DNA from: Timema cristinae
Taxonomy: Eukaryota > Arthropoda > Insecta > Phasmatodea > Timematidae
Reading direction: 5' to 3'
NCBI GenBank assembly: GCA_039000515.1
Contig: JBCFYV010000024.1
Span: 38,242,035-38,306,034, forward strand
DNA: 64,000 bases
How positions within the stretch are numbered: position 1 is the first letter of the stretch; every line of letters starts with the position of its first letter. Made by a program: the position numbers and the translations under genes. Under the pieces are notes generated by a model, which was not told the DNA's origin, did no database searches, and saw only the letters and a program-made list of their open reading frames with translations. Positions 35,774-49,034 of this stretch are shown here, piece by piece.

Positions 35774-37390
35774 AGTGGAGTTATTGTGAACAGATTATTA
35801 GCCTTATTATTTGATATTGTGCCATGAAACTTACATTGGGGGGCAGGCAAATAAAGGAGTGAAGGTAGTCTAGTCTGGCCATGATCGGAAGATCTAGGCT
35901 AGAAACCAGTTTAGCTGTAATTATATTATTTTGTTTATCAGGAATGTTTTCTCCACCTAAACTCAGCGCAAAATTGTACACGTTTCTTCTGAATTCTACC
36001 ATACTCATTTCAGCTAAATAATTAATTTCGGGTAGCAAATACACGTTGCGTAAAATAAAAATGACGAAATTGACTTTTAAATTTAAACTTTAAATTACTG
36101 TATTGGAGCAATTAATATATTTGCTTAATATATATGTTGTAGTAAATTTGATTTGTTCAGTGATTGTGTACTAATAAAATAATAAATCGCAGCACACAAA
36201 AAATATATTTTTAAATTAAGTAATGCTTAGTTGAGTAACAGTATCAAAATCATCTATGCAATTTTATAGGAAGTTTCTAAGGAAATAATTCATTATTCAA
36301 GCCAAATAGTTTGTTTTCTACACACACAAAAAAAAGCTTGATTTATATTACTATTGCTAATCTAATGTTTTTAAATATCTAAAATGTCTAACTAATGTTA
36401 TTAAAGATATACAATTAAAGTTAAACTAATATAAAAACATATATCTCTGAGTCAGATCTATTAAAAATTAATCATTATTCTATTGCTTTGTAAACCATTT
36501 TATCTAATAATTATAAGCTCTCTTTATTCATAAAAATATGGACACATCTGGTACATTTTCTATAACACACTATATCAAACCAAGATAACTTCACCACGTT
36601 TGGTGAAAACCCACTGGAATAAATACCGATTTTGTCAAATATTGCTGGAAAAATAAATGAATATAAAATATATTTGCAGAGAGGTAAATGTACTATTTAA
36701 ACTAATTTATTATTAATATGTTTAAATAATGATATATAATTTAAATTATACATTTGAACAATTTTTATCACTTGTATCTAAATATATTTTAAACATTTGG
36801 ATTTTGGGTGTACCTTAGATACACTTGCAAAAAAAAAAGTTTGGTATTATTTGCTATATTAAAGTTTTACAAAATGTATGACTTACTTGCATTGTTCGTA
36901 CCAAAAGTATCCTTTGCTAAGTAAACAAAAATACATCTCTTTAGTAATTAGTATGTTCACTTCTCGACTTTTTAATTGCTTGCGAAATGACCAAAATTTT
37001 TAAATTTAGTTTACGATGTCTACGATGCTACACCTTGATGAGATTCCTTATGGCCCTCTTTATTATGTTATCTGCATTGTAGTGTAAACCATAAATATAC
37101 GCGTAATTTGGCTATGTGCGCATTTCAAAATTTATCATGAATCCTTATGTTACACTATTGAAGTTGGAATGGCCTTTTGTAGTGTGTAATACTATGGAAA
37201 AAGAAAGTTTAAAATGAATAATTTTCTTATTTGCATTTAATGTTTGTCTAAAATTTACACATAGTTTTAAATAATTTTTTACAACATTTAAACCAAATAT
37301 ACTAACCTACCAATATAGGGTATATTATTTTGGACTTAATTTACTCGTATATTTAAATATTATTCTTATAAAGTCAACATAATTATTTTT
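35774..37390. other. AT-rich stretch, no gene seen
   Basis: The 87-codon minus-strand frame at 35781-36044 (contains ITAKLVSSLDLPIMARL) is not recognised and lacks splice-site support. The rest is AT-rich and featureless. Confidence 0.3.
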
Positions 37391-37632
37391 AGCAGCACTT
37401 TTTACTACCCATTTGGGTTATACGCTCATGTACTAACAATTCTAATGTTTTTAGGCTTTAAGAGATTTATATTTAGAAGAAATGTACTCGCATTTCCGTG
37501 GAGTAAGGTGAAAACTATTTTGTAAATCCACTCTCAATTCACCAGAAAGATTCGAAGCTCGGTCTCCCCATCATTGGCAGTATAGTCCACTGCGAGAATA
37601 GCGCCTAAAATTATGCGGTCATCGAAGTGGTT
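37391..37632 (-). mobile_element. SINE family C
   Basis: A minus-strand copy. In its own sense it has a head of the type GATGACCGCATAATTTTAGGCGCTATTCTCGCAGTGG, a B box (GCTTCGAATC), GGTGAATTGAGAGTGG, and the tail ending ACCCAAATGGGTAGTAAAAAG. The head matches the copies at 50521 and 61766. Confidence 0.75.
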
Positions 37633-40600
37633 TACACTTTAATTCAAACCAAGATTACACATTTTATCGAATGATCAGTAATAATTATGATTGGACTTGA
37701 AAAAATAAAATATATACCATTGAGGAAAAAAAATGCTTTGGAAAATTTACTGGGAATGTTTTTTATTAATTTTTTCCCGAAAAGATTCATTTTTTATAAA
37801 AGTTTCCATATTTTTTTAAGGTTCCATTATTTGAATATACGAAATTAGATTAAGATAGAAGAAGTTTAATTTATCCTAAGAAATCTATCACTATAAACAT
37901 TTGCAAATGTTATATATTAAAGCAGTAATAATAATAATTCCAGCGATATCCTCATAACCTCGTATTGACTACAGCGCTTGGTGGTTGAGTGTGTACCTAA
38001 CATCAGAACTGCTGTAGACAGTTTGTGTTTGTAAGTCAATATTATATTCATATAATTAATTATGACATTTCCTTTACTTGGAGCTCAATGATCTGAAATA
38101 TTTATAGAAATGTATTCATCTTCAATTACTACTTTTGTTTGGATTACGTATCTACTAACAGTTTTTGTTCCCCCCCTTCACCTAACCACCATCCACCTTC
38201 TCCCCCCTAATATCTCCCACTCCCCTAACCCGATATTTTATGGTTTTATACGTGTATATAACATATCCATTACGTAATAGGCTCTATGTGGTTCCTTCAT
38301 AACCCAACCTAGTAGGCCACAAACCACCAATACAGAATGTTTAAGGAATATTTTCATTTCCAAGCAGTGAAAAATATGCAATCATTTTAAGAAGTAAAAC
38401 CCTAAAATAATCAATGTATAAAATTATTTATAAATATAGACCTATGTAAACTATATCGTCATGTAGTCCATTAATTTCGAAAATTTACTTTTAAATTTAA
38501 ATTTTAAAAATATTACAAAACACTATCAATAAACTAATATAAAAAGTATAAAGTGAATAATTAGATATACCTCATTAGCAATTAAATATTTTATATTCTA
38601 ATTTATACAATGACATTGCGTGAATGATTAATTTTCTTAAGTTAAATATGTAAGCCCTATTGTGTTTATAGCTCTTAATGTAACATAATATGAGTGATAT
38701 CTTCAAAAATTAGTTTTGATATAGCAATAGATTTAGAACATAAATTGAAATACAACAAATAAACAATGAAATTCTCAGTATAAAATTCCAATGTATGTTA
38801 GTCATGTACTCCATTTCCTGAACAACAATACACCCTAAAAACGGCACTATTATTTAGTTCAACAATGTGTCCAATGGTTTCCAATTCAGACATATATTAA
38901 ATTTACTTTTAAATTTTTAATATTCAGTCAGGTAATATAATAATAATGTAATAATAATGTCAAGGGATTAGACCAATATTAACATTTTTCTAAAATATAA
39001 GTTTTGAGTTTTCTTTTCTTGGAAAGAATATATTAACAAATCTACTAACAATTTAATAACTTTAAAAACACTTCCAATTTTCCCTCAGTGATGTTAAGTT
39101 ATACCTTTGTTTTATCAAATTAACTATATTACTGTTACTAATTAGAGGGGAAAATATACTTTATTTATCATAAGCATTTATTAATGAGTTTAAATCTTCA
39201 CATAATACACACACAAAATACGCGATTTATTTTATTTAATAATGGAGTGTAAATAGCTTTTCAATATTTATACGGGAAAATGGCTACCTTTGTTAGACCT
39301 TTTTAAAGGATGTCAAGGATGTATTTATCGTTTTATGATTCTTACTACGTTCAAAAGGATTTCCATTTTAATGACCGTACTTACATGAAGTAGCATTTTC
39401 TTTTTTCTTCGTTCAAGCATTATTTTATATTTCTTGGCGCTTGGGTTTAAACAAGTTATTTTTCAAGCGAATACAATTTTTTTTCTTCAAACAACATTCT
39501 AACTTGGTGTTACAGTACACATAAACTTTGGGATGTGAATTTATATGTCAAAATAGTGGACCCAAATGATCACAAATACTTTTTTTTATGTTGGTAACAA
39601 AGTGGTTGGCATCTTCTATTATACTCTATGATATTATCTTTAACCTCGTCCTCCCATATTTCCCTTGGAGGCTGTGAATACAACTGTATGTGATAACCAA
39701 CACCTCGAGCCTTACCTGCCTACATTGATGGAATAATATTTCCTTTTCTACCCTTATTCACATCCCTCTCTCACCCCTGCAAGTTCACACACTCTTTTCT
39801 CCAACATAACTGACATTTTCCCCGAGGCCCCTCGTGAGATATCGACAATACTGCCAACCTTTCACTTTCACACTACGAAGATTCGCTTTCACCCACATAC
39901 CATAATGTCTTTCAATCTCAAGTGGTTACAAACCATAACAGAAAGATATGCACCATAGAGCAGGGTGATAAACTTGTGGTAAAGAAATAGTAAAAAAAAT
40001 GAGGGGAAGGAAAGAAACAGTAGACTGTCTAGAGTTTTTAAACAAAGATGTTGCTACTTGTTTGACGTAAATATACTTGAAAGTTTGAAGACGAACTTGT
40101 GAGAAATATTTACACCTATTCGTATATTTTTTCATATCTATGCTTTTTTTTTTTGTTGGTATTTTTTTAGAATGGTAGTTGTCATTATTCTGTCACGATG
40201 TGGAAAGCGCACCCCTTATTATTATTTGAAGAACGTATTTTATTTTATGGTTTTCGTTGAATAATGGAAAGTGATGAATACTCTTTATACAAACTTTCTC
40301 TTTCGGTGTTTTACGAGCCATTATATAACATGTTGTGAAGAGTCGCGTGGTAAAATTTTAAAGTGAATTCAAGGAAACGTAGATAATTCATGTTGAAAGG
40401 TTGATAAATAATATACAAACATAAAGATTCGTCTTGAAATTATTATTATATAAATTTAAATATGCTATATATTTTGCTCATTCTAAGCATTATTATAAAG
40501 TAGTTATAATTATTTTACTTGTTAGATTAGTGTCGCCACTTTAAAAAATATTTTTAAGTTCACAATATATAGTTTTTTTTTCTTTTAATTATAAATTATT

Positions 40601-41099
40601 TTATATTATAATTATAAACCCTTTGGGGTTTTGTGAATAAATAAATCAAGCATTCCATAATATTTAATAATTGGTATATTATCGACACATTTATAACTGT
40701 TGCATATTAAAATGAAATAGTTGACTAAAGCAAAATATAGTATTTCAACTTCCTTTTGAAATTTAAAGAGAAATTAGATGCAGGCATCCCCAATACTTTA
40801 AAATTAAACATTCATGTAAGCTTGCCTTTTAAATTTGCATAATGGCAATAGGATTTTCTGCCAAAGAATGGAGTTTACAAATACTTTTTATGTCTGTAAC
40901 TTTGTATTTGAGAGTTTACATTTTCCAAATCTTGGAGGTTCTTACCATTGTAGTCTCGGTTTTGCGACAGCTATAGAGCTATACATCTAAGGTAGGATTT
41001 ATCCATGTTTAAGTTATATTTTTATACAACAAATTAATCTTCAGAAACCGTGTTACAAGAGTTATTTATATAAAACTAACATTTTTTAAAAAACAATAT
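37633..41099. other. Long AT-rich stretch with two C-rich tracts
   Basis: No gene is supported. Plus-strand C-rich tracts occur at 38168-38232 and 39640-39910. The flanks are AT-rich. The 69-codon frame at 39926-40135 is unrecognised. Confidence 0.35.
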
Positions 41100-41550
41100 T
41101 TATACCGGTTATTCTCCAGGAGTGTGAAAAGTTGTATCTTATCTGACACGACGAAAACAAATTTAGCGTGTTCTAAAACAAGTAGCTTAGGAAGATATTT
41201 TGCCCAAAGGGGATAAAAATAATAGATATTTGAGAAGGTCACATGATGAGGAGTTACATATCTTGTATTAAACACATGGCATTGTTAGGATAATCGAGTC
41301 TCTTAGATTACGGTGGGCAAGGACATTTAGCGCGAATGGAAGAATTTAGAACCGTGTTTAGGGTACTGGCAGGGGAAGACCTAGACGCAGATGGGAGGAT
41401 AACATTAGAATGGTCCTGAGAGAGATAGGGTGTAGTGAGGTGGGCTGGATAGAACAAATTTAAGATAAGAGTAAGGATTGATTCAACTCGTTCAAGACAT
41501 ACTACATACTTTTGCAAGTGCGGCAGTGAAATTTCGAGTTCCTAACGCCA
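41100..41550 (+). pseudogene. LINE ORF2 C-terminus remnant
   Basis: Decayed plus-strand frames match the same LINE tail as 24915-25345: PVILQECEKLYL near 41106, LRKIFCPKG near 41190, RRSHDEELH-like coding near 41235, RW.GH.A.ME near 41311, a shortened GR.RR.WED block near 41385 and GCSEVGW near 41433. The end is AAV.FRVPNA-like near 41520. The segment for the PNGK motif is deleted. Only one copy of the 46-bp unit is present here. Confidence 0.8.
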
Positions 41551-41799
41551 AAAAAAGCTTGAACTAGAAACTAATTAATAATAAATATTATATTGATCCG
41601 ACTAAATTAGGGATCCAACCGGAGTATTCAATTAGCTATTAAGAATATCGTTGATAGTCACCTAATTTTCCCTTAAGCTTAATTAAATGGCTATTATAAT
41701 AGACTAAGTAAATTCATATAACATTTTTTTTTGAAATATTTTGCTTTCAGAGCAAAGAATAAGATATTCTAATGTAAATAATCCATTCGGTGTCTGTAT

Positions 41800-42255
41800 G
41801 TTATTCAAAGATGGTTATAACACTTTCCGATATCTTATAGAGATTAAATTAGGTACGGACACTATAGATAATGTCATCTTTAAGATGAAATTATAAAACT
41901 TGAAAAATTAAAGATGGCGAATCTAAAATGGTGGATGAAACTATTAATGAATCTTAGAGAGCTGAAATTAGTTATGAACTTTATAAATCTGGTCATAATT
42001 ATTAAAAAAGTTCAAAATTAGAAAAATACAAGATGACGGCTACAAAACAACAGATGAAATGTATCAATTAAGTCTTATAGTTGGAATTTGGTATGGATGT
42101 TATGGGGCATGCAATCTTAACTAATAAATCCTAAACTTAAAAATTCCAAGATTGCTAATTAAGGATAGAAAATACGTAAAGATTTATTCTAGTTATCTAA
42201 AACTACATATGAACGCAATGTAGCATGATATATTTATGAAAAAATATAAGATTTT
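41800..42255. repeat. Degenerate ~118-bp tandem repeat
   Basis: AAGATGGCGA (41911), AAGATGACGG (42030) and AAGATTGCTA (42148) mark units spaced 119 and 118 bp apart. An earlier partial unit has AAGATGGTTA at 41809. Each unit also carries a TCTTATAGAG.TGAAATT.GGTATGGA-like block. Copies are strongly diverged. Confidence 0.65.
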
Positions 42256-42483
42256 ACCACATAATGGACCAAAATATAGTCGATTTTGATTAAAACGGGA
42301 CTAAAATTTACAACAATTTTTGAAAAAAGAATTTCTCTGTATGTATAAAGTCTATTCTAAGTATTTTTTTTTATAAACTCATTACTCTAAAATGTACATT
42401 TGCTATCCCAAATTCTTCTAGATACTGATATTACAGACTAAAAACCCCTACAAATAAATTAAAACAAAAACAAATATCTTAAC

Positions 42484-42642
42484 GGGGGTCTAACAATAAT
42501 TGTGATTTCATGGTAGATTATCAAGGGGAAAACTGTCTCCCAGCTAGGAACATCAACTTCTGATGAGTATTCAGTGAGCAATGTCTCCATATTTGGTAAA
42601 TGAACCAGAAAGTCTCTTCTGTGCATCGTAACAATTATGTTT
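42484..42642 (-). CDS. Exon candidate, unknown protein
   Basis: A minus-strand open frame of 86 codons spans 42459-42719. Inside it TATCTATTGTTACAG|AAACATAATT could be a 3' splice site (exon start 42642). GTTAAG at 42483 is a weak 5' splice site, giving 159 bp. The encoded piece includes MHRRDFLVHLPNMETLLTE and EVDVPSWETVFP, with varied residues and mixed codon use, unlike the low-complexity frames around it. I do not recognise a family. It could equally be an old pseudogene or a chance frame. Confidence 0.2.
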
Positions 42643-42722
42643 CTGTAACAATAGATATTATTACATTTTATGCTCCTTGGTGAACTGTAATAAGTTCTTT
42701 GACTATGTTTATGTAACAATCT

Positions 42723-44805
42723 ATATTTTACCCAGTTTCACTTATCTTGTGATCTTGCTTCAATCACAGTCATTTATAGAAGTCTACTGAATTTACTGAT
42801 TACTCGTTTATCTTTTTTTGAAGCTACGATATTAATAATTGCCTCCATTTTATATAATTATATCTATTTATAATTGCCTTTTTAAATTTTTTTAAAAATT
42901 GGGTCTTAGATTATATTCAAATTCATAAGGTACCAAATAAATAAGATTATACTGGTATGCTTCAGACTTTTTCTGATGCAATAGATTGTCTAAAGAGGAA
43001 ATAAATATTACTATATTTCAACGTATTAATAAAATTATAATTTTCTCCTATTTTTAATTTTTGTTTCTCTTTATTAGCTGTATTAGTTATTCCTAATTTG
43101 AGAATTTATTTAATATAATTAGGATTTATTATAGATGCTGGCTTTTAAAGGAGGCTGGACAAATAATATCAATTCAAGATGCCTGTCCCCTAAGTTGAAA
43201 CATCAACGCCCAGAATGATGATGTCCTCTGCCAACAGTTTCAATCAGAGAAGGTAAACTGATGAATATATTGACCATGACGCCAATTCATCCTTTAAATG
43301 TGTTTGATTAAACTCTTGAAAGTTATAATGAAATATAGCTTACCGTGTGGCGGCTAAGTGATTTTGTTGGGTAGGATATTTCCATCAATATTTACCAATG
43401 TTTCCACATTCACATAGAGCCATTATAGGCAAGCAATTATTAAATATAATCTGTTGAGGTCGTGTTTGTGATACTGAGTCTAACTAGCAGCTTGTATTCA
43501 CAAGGCCAAAACAGTAGGTTATGGCTTCTGAGGCTGAGGCATAGCGAATATTATTAGTAACAATAAGCTGAAAAATGACACAATTTAAGTGCTAGACAAA
43601 CTATTAGTTGGCTGACATAAATAAGGGAGCTTTTAGTAGTCATCTTAAACCTAAGTATATATTATAATTGGCAAATATGTCATCACTTTGCCCCAGTAAA
43701 AACTATGATTGTGTCAATGAGGAGTTTCTAAAACTACTGTGAAGAGAACTTGTTTGCTATTCATCGTAGACTATTGATTGTGACGAGACAAAAGAAAGGT
43801 ATAAACATCCAGTTGAGTTCAACACAATTACTTCAAGTATGCCTCCACAACAACAAAATTTGAAAAAAGAAGCAACACAGATTTTTTTTTTTTACGAAAT
43901 ATTAATACCAAAAGACCGTTGTATATTAAAACAACCTTGCCATTCAATATGTCGAGCAACTAAATTTAATGTAATTTCGGTAACTAACTTTTATGCCAAT
44001 GTAACCCACCTTTAATACCTAACGATTCAGACGTGCCTTTTGTACTTCGCTGGTGTCAGTTTTCAGTCACAATGACATTTTTTTTATGATAATTAATAAA
44101 CCCCAAGGTCAGACTCATAACTCAGTTGGTATCTACCTTCTTTCAACCATTGCCCTTTATATGTCTCCTTCTTCAGAGACCACCGCGCCGCAGACCTTAA
44201 AATGTAAGAATTACAAAGTAATATCGAGGTGTCCTTATTAGGAAATAGCCCAAAATCTGTATACATACCTTAATTATATCAAGAATTTGTTTAAACCTAA
44301 TATTCCATTTAAAATGAACGAGACAGTTTTTTTCATAGAACATTTTTCCGACACTGCGAAAGGAAGAACTATGAAATATATATATAAAATATTTCAGTTA
44401 GAGTAACAGTAATGCCTGAACATATCTGGGTTGGGAGAAGAATACCATAATTAAATGTTGAAAAGGATATATATGTCCCTAATTGTATGTCCTTGGGGTA
44501 TTTTTAAAACATACCTATAACCTGTCTAATCCATGAATACAAATTGCGCAACAAACTCATGTTTTTATATACTTTTAGATTTTCCATAAAAGTGAAAAAT
44601 TTACATATGAAATCTAAAGTTGCACTTGTTGGTGAAAGGTCTGTCCACTAGTTAACATATAAACTTAAGATATTCGTAAACATCCTGATAGAGGGAAATT
44701 TTATACTGTGTCAAAATATACATTACCAAGCCATGATATGATGATTTTTATTTGAACATGATAACAATAGTAATAGTAAAACTACAACTCGAAAGTGTAT
44801 TCCGA
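42723..44805. other. Stretch with nothing recognised
   Basis: Positions 43140-43560 are a little less AT-rich than the surroundings, but no frame, repeat or RNA gene could be supported. Confidence 0.3.
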
Positions 44806-44966
44806 TGTGTTTACCATCCATGTCACAATTGACATAGGGAGTGACACCTATAAATTCCCTCCGAAGGCAATTTTACTACGCTTAAAGTAAAAATAAGTTG
44901 GGCTAAGTTGGATTTGAACCCAACAATCGGGTCGTAGGGCTAGAAGTTTAAGAGACCACCGAAGCT
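44806..44966 (-). mobile_element. SINE family D, truncated
   Basis: In its own sense the head reads GGTGGTCTC...AGCCCTACGACCCG and GTTGGGTTCAAATCCAAC (B box GGTTCAAATCC). The body follows with TTGCCTTCGGAGGGAA and TGTCAATTGTGACATGGATG. The match to the family D copy at 59509 covers about 150 bp. Confidence 0.7.
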
Positions 44967-45712
44967 ATCGTTTAAACATTCAATAATAATTTTACTTAGA
45001 TGTTTTCTTTATCAAATCCCAAACTCATTCAAACTACAACTATACACTTTTTAAATCTTTATGAGAAAGTAAAAATGTATTTAATCCTTGACTATACCTT
45101 TATCAATTTAAAACAATTAAATGTGTGTGTTTTTAGACAAAGAATTATTATATTCAACCACCATTTATGAAATACTTTGACATATACAACATAGCCAATC
45201 ACGCCGTTCCCCTACGGGGCAGGCAAAAAACTGTAATTAATCCATTCTCACTAACTTTCTCCACACATCCATATCCTTGCATATTTCTTCGCTTCAACAG
45301 CGTCTATATACAGAGTCATACATGCTCTTTTATTATTTTAACTTTTTTTCTATTTTTCACACATCCGTCTACAACATTTATCCTACGATTATATAGCCTA
45401 TAATATGATTAAATATATCCTACTTGATTATAATAATTTTTAGTATGTTTATTTGTTAAATATTCTGTACTTTTTAAATAATTATTTTATATATTTTATA
45501 GGGTTTGTTTATAAGAGTTATTCCCAATCATATGTCGTTCGTGTTTAAAAATAAAACATTTAAAGTTTCTCGCATATTGACATTGATATATCTTCACTGT
45601 GGCTATGACCAAATGCACAATATTAAACTATCCCTATTTTTAAAAAGAAGTATTTATAAATCTTTCTGTTCTTGAAGATAAAGTGTACTTATGTAAATAA
45701 TGCCGTGTGTGT
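44967..45712. other. AT-rich stretch, nothing recognised
   Basis: One 78-codon plus-strand frame at 45167-45403 is phenylalanine/serine-rich and unrecognised. Confidence 0.3.
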
Positions 45713-45938
45713 CTATGCTCTAGAACACCATCGTTGCGATAAAACTTCCCTTTCCTCTGAACTATCATCCATGTTAATGTAACAGTAATCATATGTAAAT
45801 GAACAACTCTCTGATGTAATAACCCAGTGCGGCCAAGTTTTATGACATTCGGATGTTGAATTTGAAGAGAAAACATGTGTTAACATATCCCAGTGGATTC
45901 GTTTGTAGATACCGCTATGCAAATGTTGGTACACTCCT
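45713..45938 (-). CDS. Exon candidate, unknown Cys-containing protein
   Basis: On the minus strand CTTTCCATTTAATTTCAG|AGGAGTG is a good-looking 3' splice site, so an exon would start at 45938. The open frame that follows reads GVYQHLHSGIYKRIHWDM, TSECHKTWPHWV and SCSFTYDYCYINMDD and stops at 45713. A second frame over the same bases is also open, which weakens the case. No 5' splice site is obvious. I do not recognise the protein. It has the same strand as the candidate at 42484-42642, about 3 kb downstream, and the same entering codon phase (one leading base). Confidence 0.2.
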
Positions 45939-45964
45939 CTGAAATTAAATGGAAAGACTTTCAA

Positions 45965-46929
45965 AGTAGTTTGGAGTTTTCAACTGAAATACGCTACAAC
46001 AATAAAATATCAAGTCACTACAGATAACAAAATTTATTATATTTTGATAATTATATAGATGTTATCAAAATATATAAGTAAATAATCTATAATATCTATA
46101 TATACACAAAATAAATACTATATTTATTATATTATTATTAACCTACTTAATTGACAATTCACGAAATTCAAATACATATATTCAGCGCAAAAATGTGTAA
46201 ACAACGAATACAAATATTTTATCCTTATTTTAGCATATTTTATTTTATCGACTATTAATTATTTTACCAGACTATACACTCTCTTTCGTGGCATCAGGTC
46301 ATATCTTGCTTTCATGTCAGCTGCCAATTAAAACACTATAGAGGTTTTTTTTTACGTGTTGATACTGACGTTGTTTGTTGTAGAACTATTAAAATAATGC
46401 CCTTTAATGGCAACTCTTTGTCTAATTACGTGTTTTATGAGATATATGGCGTGAGATTATATGAATTCAAAATCGATAAAGACCTATTTTATGATATCAA
46501 CCAACTAAACATGTTTTCAAATATATATGATTTGTAACCATTAAAGTAATTAAAATATAAATAATAATACTATTTAAGTAAAAGTACTACTCTTAAGTAA
46601 ATATCTAATCATTATATTTATAATATATATTTGCATTTAGCCAATAAAATATGACAATATACTTGTATTTCAATGAATTTTATTAACCTTAAATCTCCCT
46701 TTATAAAATCTTAACCTACAGTACATATTTGTTTGAATAACTACTTACTTAAATAATTACATACATGTTAGTTAATGAATATGTAGTTGATTAAGTAAAT
46801 ATATTAAATTAATTCAAAAACAATGTTTTTTTTAAAATACTTTATATTGGTAACATACGTTTTTTGATCCACAGCATCTTACCTGGATTCAAGGAATGCA
46901 AAACGCATAATATACTAAATAATAATGTT
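45965..46929. other. AT-rich stretch, nothing recognised
   Basis: Very AT-rich, with TA-rich patches near 46060-46110. No gene or repeat is supported. Confidence 0.35.
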
Positions 46930-47465
46930 ACCGGTTGTTCTCTATGGGTATGAAAATTGGTCTCCCACTTTATATGACCAAAATAAATGTAGGGTGTTAA
47001 AAACATAAGTTTCTTCGGAAAATATTTGGTCCAAAAAGCGATGATACTAATGGGTAGTGGAGGAGGCTACATAATTATAAGTTTCATACCCTGTATTCCT
47101 TACAATAATTGTAAGAATAATCAAGCCTTGTAGATTATGTTAGGTAGGACATACAGCGCGAATGGGAGTATCTAGAACCGTAATCAGCGTATTGACTGAC
47201 AAACCCAATGGGAAGAGCTATTAAATTGGAGGATATAGACGCAGATGGAAGGACTACATTAGAATGAACCTTTATAGGGTGTAGTGTGGTGAACTGGATA
47301 GAACTATTTCAAGATAGATGTAGAGTGTGATGAGGTTAAATAAACAGAATTAGCTCAGATAGGGATAGGGTGTAATAAGGACTAGATAGAACTTAGAAGA
47401 CAGATATAAAGATGGGTGGTGTACTTTTGTGAATGCGGCGGTGAATTTTCGAGTTCTTAATACAA
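46930..47465 (+). pseudogene. LINE ORF2 C-terminus remnant, longest copy
   Basis: Plus-strand frames give PVVLYGYENWSPTLYDQNK (46932), LRKIFGPKSDDTNG.WRRLH (47018), a decayed RW.GH block (47150), LTDKPNGK (47195), RRRWKD (47240) and AAVNFRVLN at the end (47437). PV.LYG.E.W is the conserved motif that follows the RT domain in these LINEs, so this copy reaches furthest 5'. The GTAATGAGGT-type unit occurs three times (47281, 47327, 47372) at 46- and 45-bp steps. Frameshifts and stops are numerous. Confidence 0.85.
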
Positions 47466-47655
47466 TAAAGTAAATAAGTAAACGTGTTAAAATATTACAG
47501 AGGCTGTGTGGTTATATATATTAGTGGTGCTATTTCCCTCATTTTTAGAACTTGAGACAAAAAGTAAATGTCAACAATACAGCACTAATAATAAAAACGG
47601 TACTCATAAATACAATTCCTTCTTCGTGGATCAAAATCAATAAGCATGCGCCCTC

Positions 47656-47880
47656 TTTGATAGCCGCGTGGCTTAAGGCGTTACTCTCACAATAGACTAG
47701 ATCGATGCTTGGGATCTCAGTCGGGTGTACTGAGGGGATGTTCTAGAATGTCTTTCCACTCTCCCTCTATGAAAATGCGTGTACACGTCCTATAAGTATA
47801 ACTTTCTTAACCCCTAAGACATCAGAATAACTATTACATTAGTGTATAGCCTGAATGGATAGTAACACGCAGTGCTAAGA
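47656..47880 (+). mobile_element. SINE family C
   Basis: The head is TAGCCGCGTGGCTTAAGGCG followed by TTACTCTCACAATAGACTAGA and a B-box-like GGGATCTCAGTCGGGTG. The body carries TTTCCACTCTCCCTCTATG. The tail is TATAGCCTGAATGGATAGTAACACG plus GCTAAGAAAAAG. Confidence 0.82.
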
Positions 47881-48229
47881 AAAAGAATAATAGAAAAAAA
47901 TAGTGTTAAGGAATGTTTTCATAAACAACTCTCAAGTGATAGTATCTTCTTTTAGTTATTTTTAAATAATTTATATTGTGGTCAACTAGGTTTTTAGAAA
48001 CTTTAGCCAAAACACACGATAAACAAACTATTTTTTATATTATTCTATCTGGTACTCATTACAATTATACCAAATCAGTTTCAGTTTGTTTAAGAACTGT
48101 AGGTATGGACAACTGTACAAACAATTATTATTGTACAAATTCTCTTATTCTAAAATTGGATAATTAGAGTAGTAAAATATGTTGTTTGTTAATATTACTC
48201 AAATTTCATATATTAATAAACATACTGGT

Positions 48230-48450
48230 TTTTTAGAGTCTGGTTTTCTGGCTAAGAAGAGATCAGTGATTAACCTCCTTAATGAGTAACTAATCTCTTT
48301 ATTCCTGAATATTTTTATACTTTACCTACATGCAAATTCGGATTTCATTCCTTAATATATTCTACCTTCCCTATCCCCAGCCAAATTGTATTGACATACA
48401 TAGAATATATATGGGTAGTTAGTCACGGTAAAACTAACATTTTAATGAGC
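48230..48450 (+). mobile_element. SINE family B/C, very degraded
   Basis: TACATGCAAATTCGGATTTCATTCC, then CTACCTTCCCTATCCCCAGCC, then ATGGGTAGTTAGTCACGGTAAAACTA aligns with the B/C body and tail. The head is unreadable. Confidence 0.5.
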
Positions 48451-48985
48451 TGACATTATATATGTTTGTAATTATATTTAATATCGAGTATCAATCGGAC
48501 TAATTATATAAAACCTAATCATTAGTATATAGGATAAAGGTGGTATACTATTCTGTACAGAGAACTCGGTGGTTTAAGTGGTACAGTGGTTTCAGGGTAT
48601 AAAACCACAGTAGACTATACACAATATTGAACACGCTCAATTTGACCGCGATATAGACGAGTCAGTTATATCGCATTCCTACCGCGCAAGTTATTTTGTG
48701 GTCGAAATTATGATAATATGAACTTTATAGAACATTTGGTATCATCGGTGTAATCGTTGGTTCTTCCTCTATCGCTATAAAACAGGGGATAATATAATTT
48801 TTTTTGGGTGATTATACGTGTTCTGTGCTACGACTAAAGTTATTAATATGATTTTTTTTTTCTGTTTTTAGAAAATATCATTACTATCCTCGTGGCACGT
48901 TCCTATATTTTGTTTAAAAATAAAATCACAGTGTGTCGAATTATTTTTAGGACGCCATTACATATATAAACGGTTTTTATCTATC

Positions 48986-49009
48986 CCGTCTTACTACCCG
49001 TTCGGGTGA
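48986..49009 (-). mobile_element. Orphan shared-tail fragment
   Basis: CCGTCTTACTACCCGTTCGGGT is a near-perfect piece of the shared SINE tail in minus orientation, with no body and no AAT run. It lies about 30 bp before a family D SINE. Confidence 0.7.
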
Positions 49010-49034
49010 AGTTTTGTATTATTTACATCAGTGT

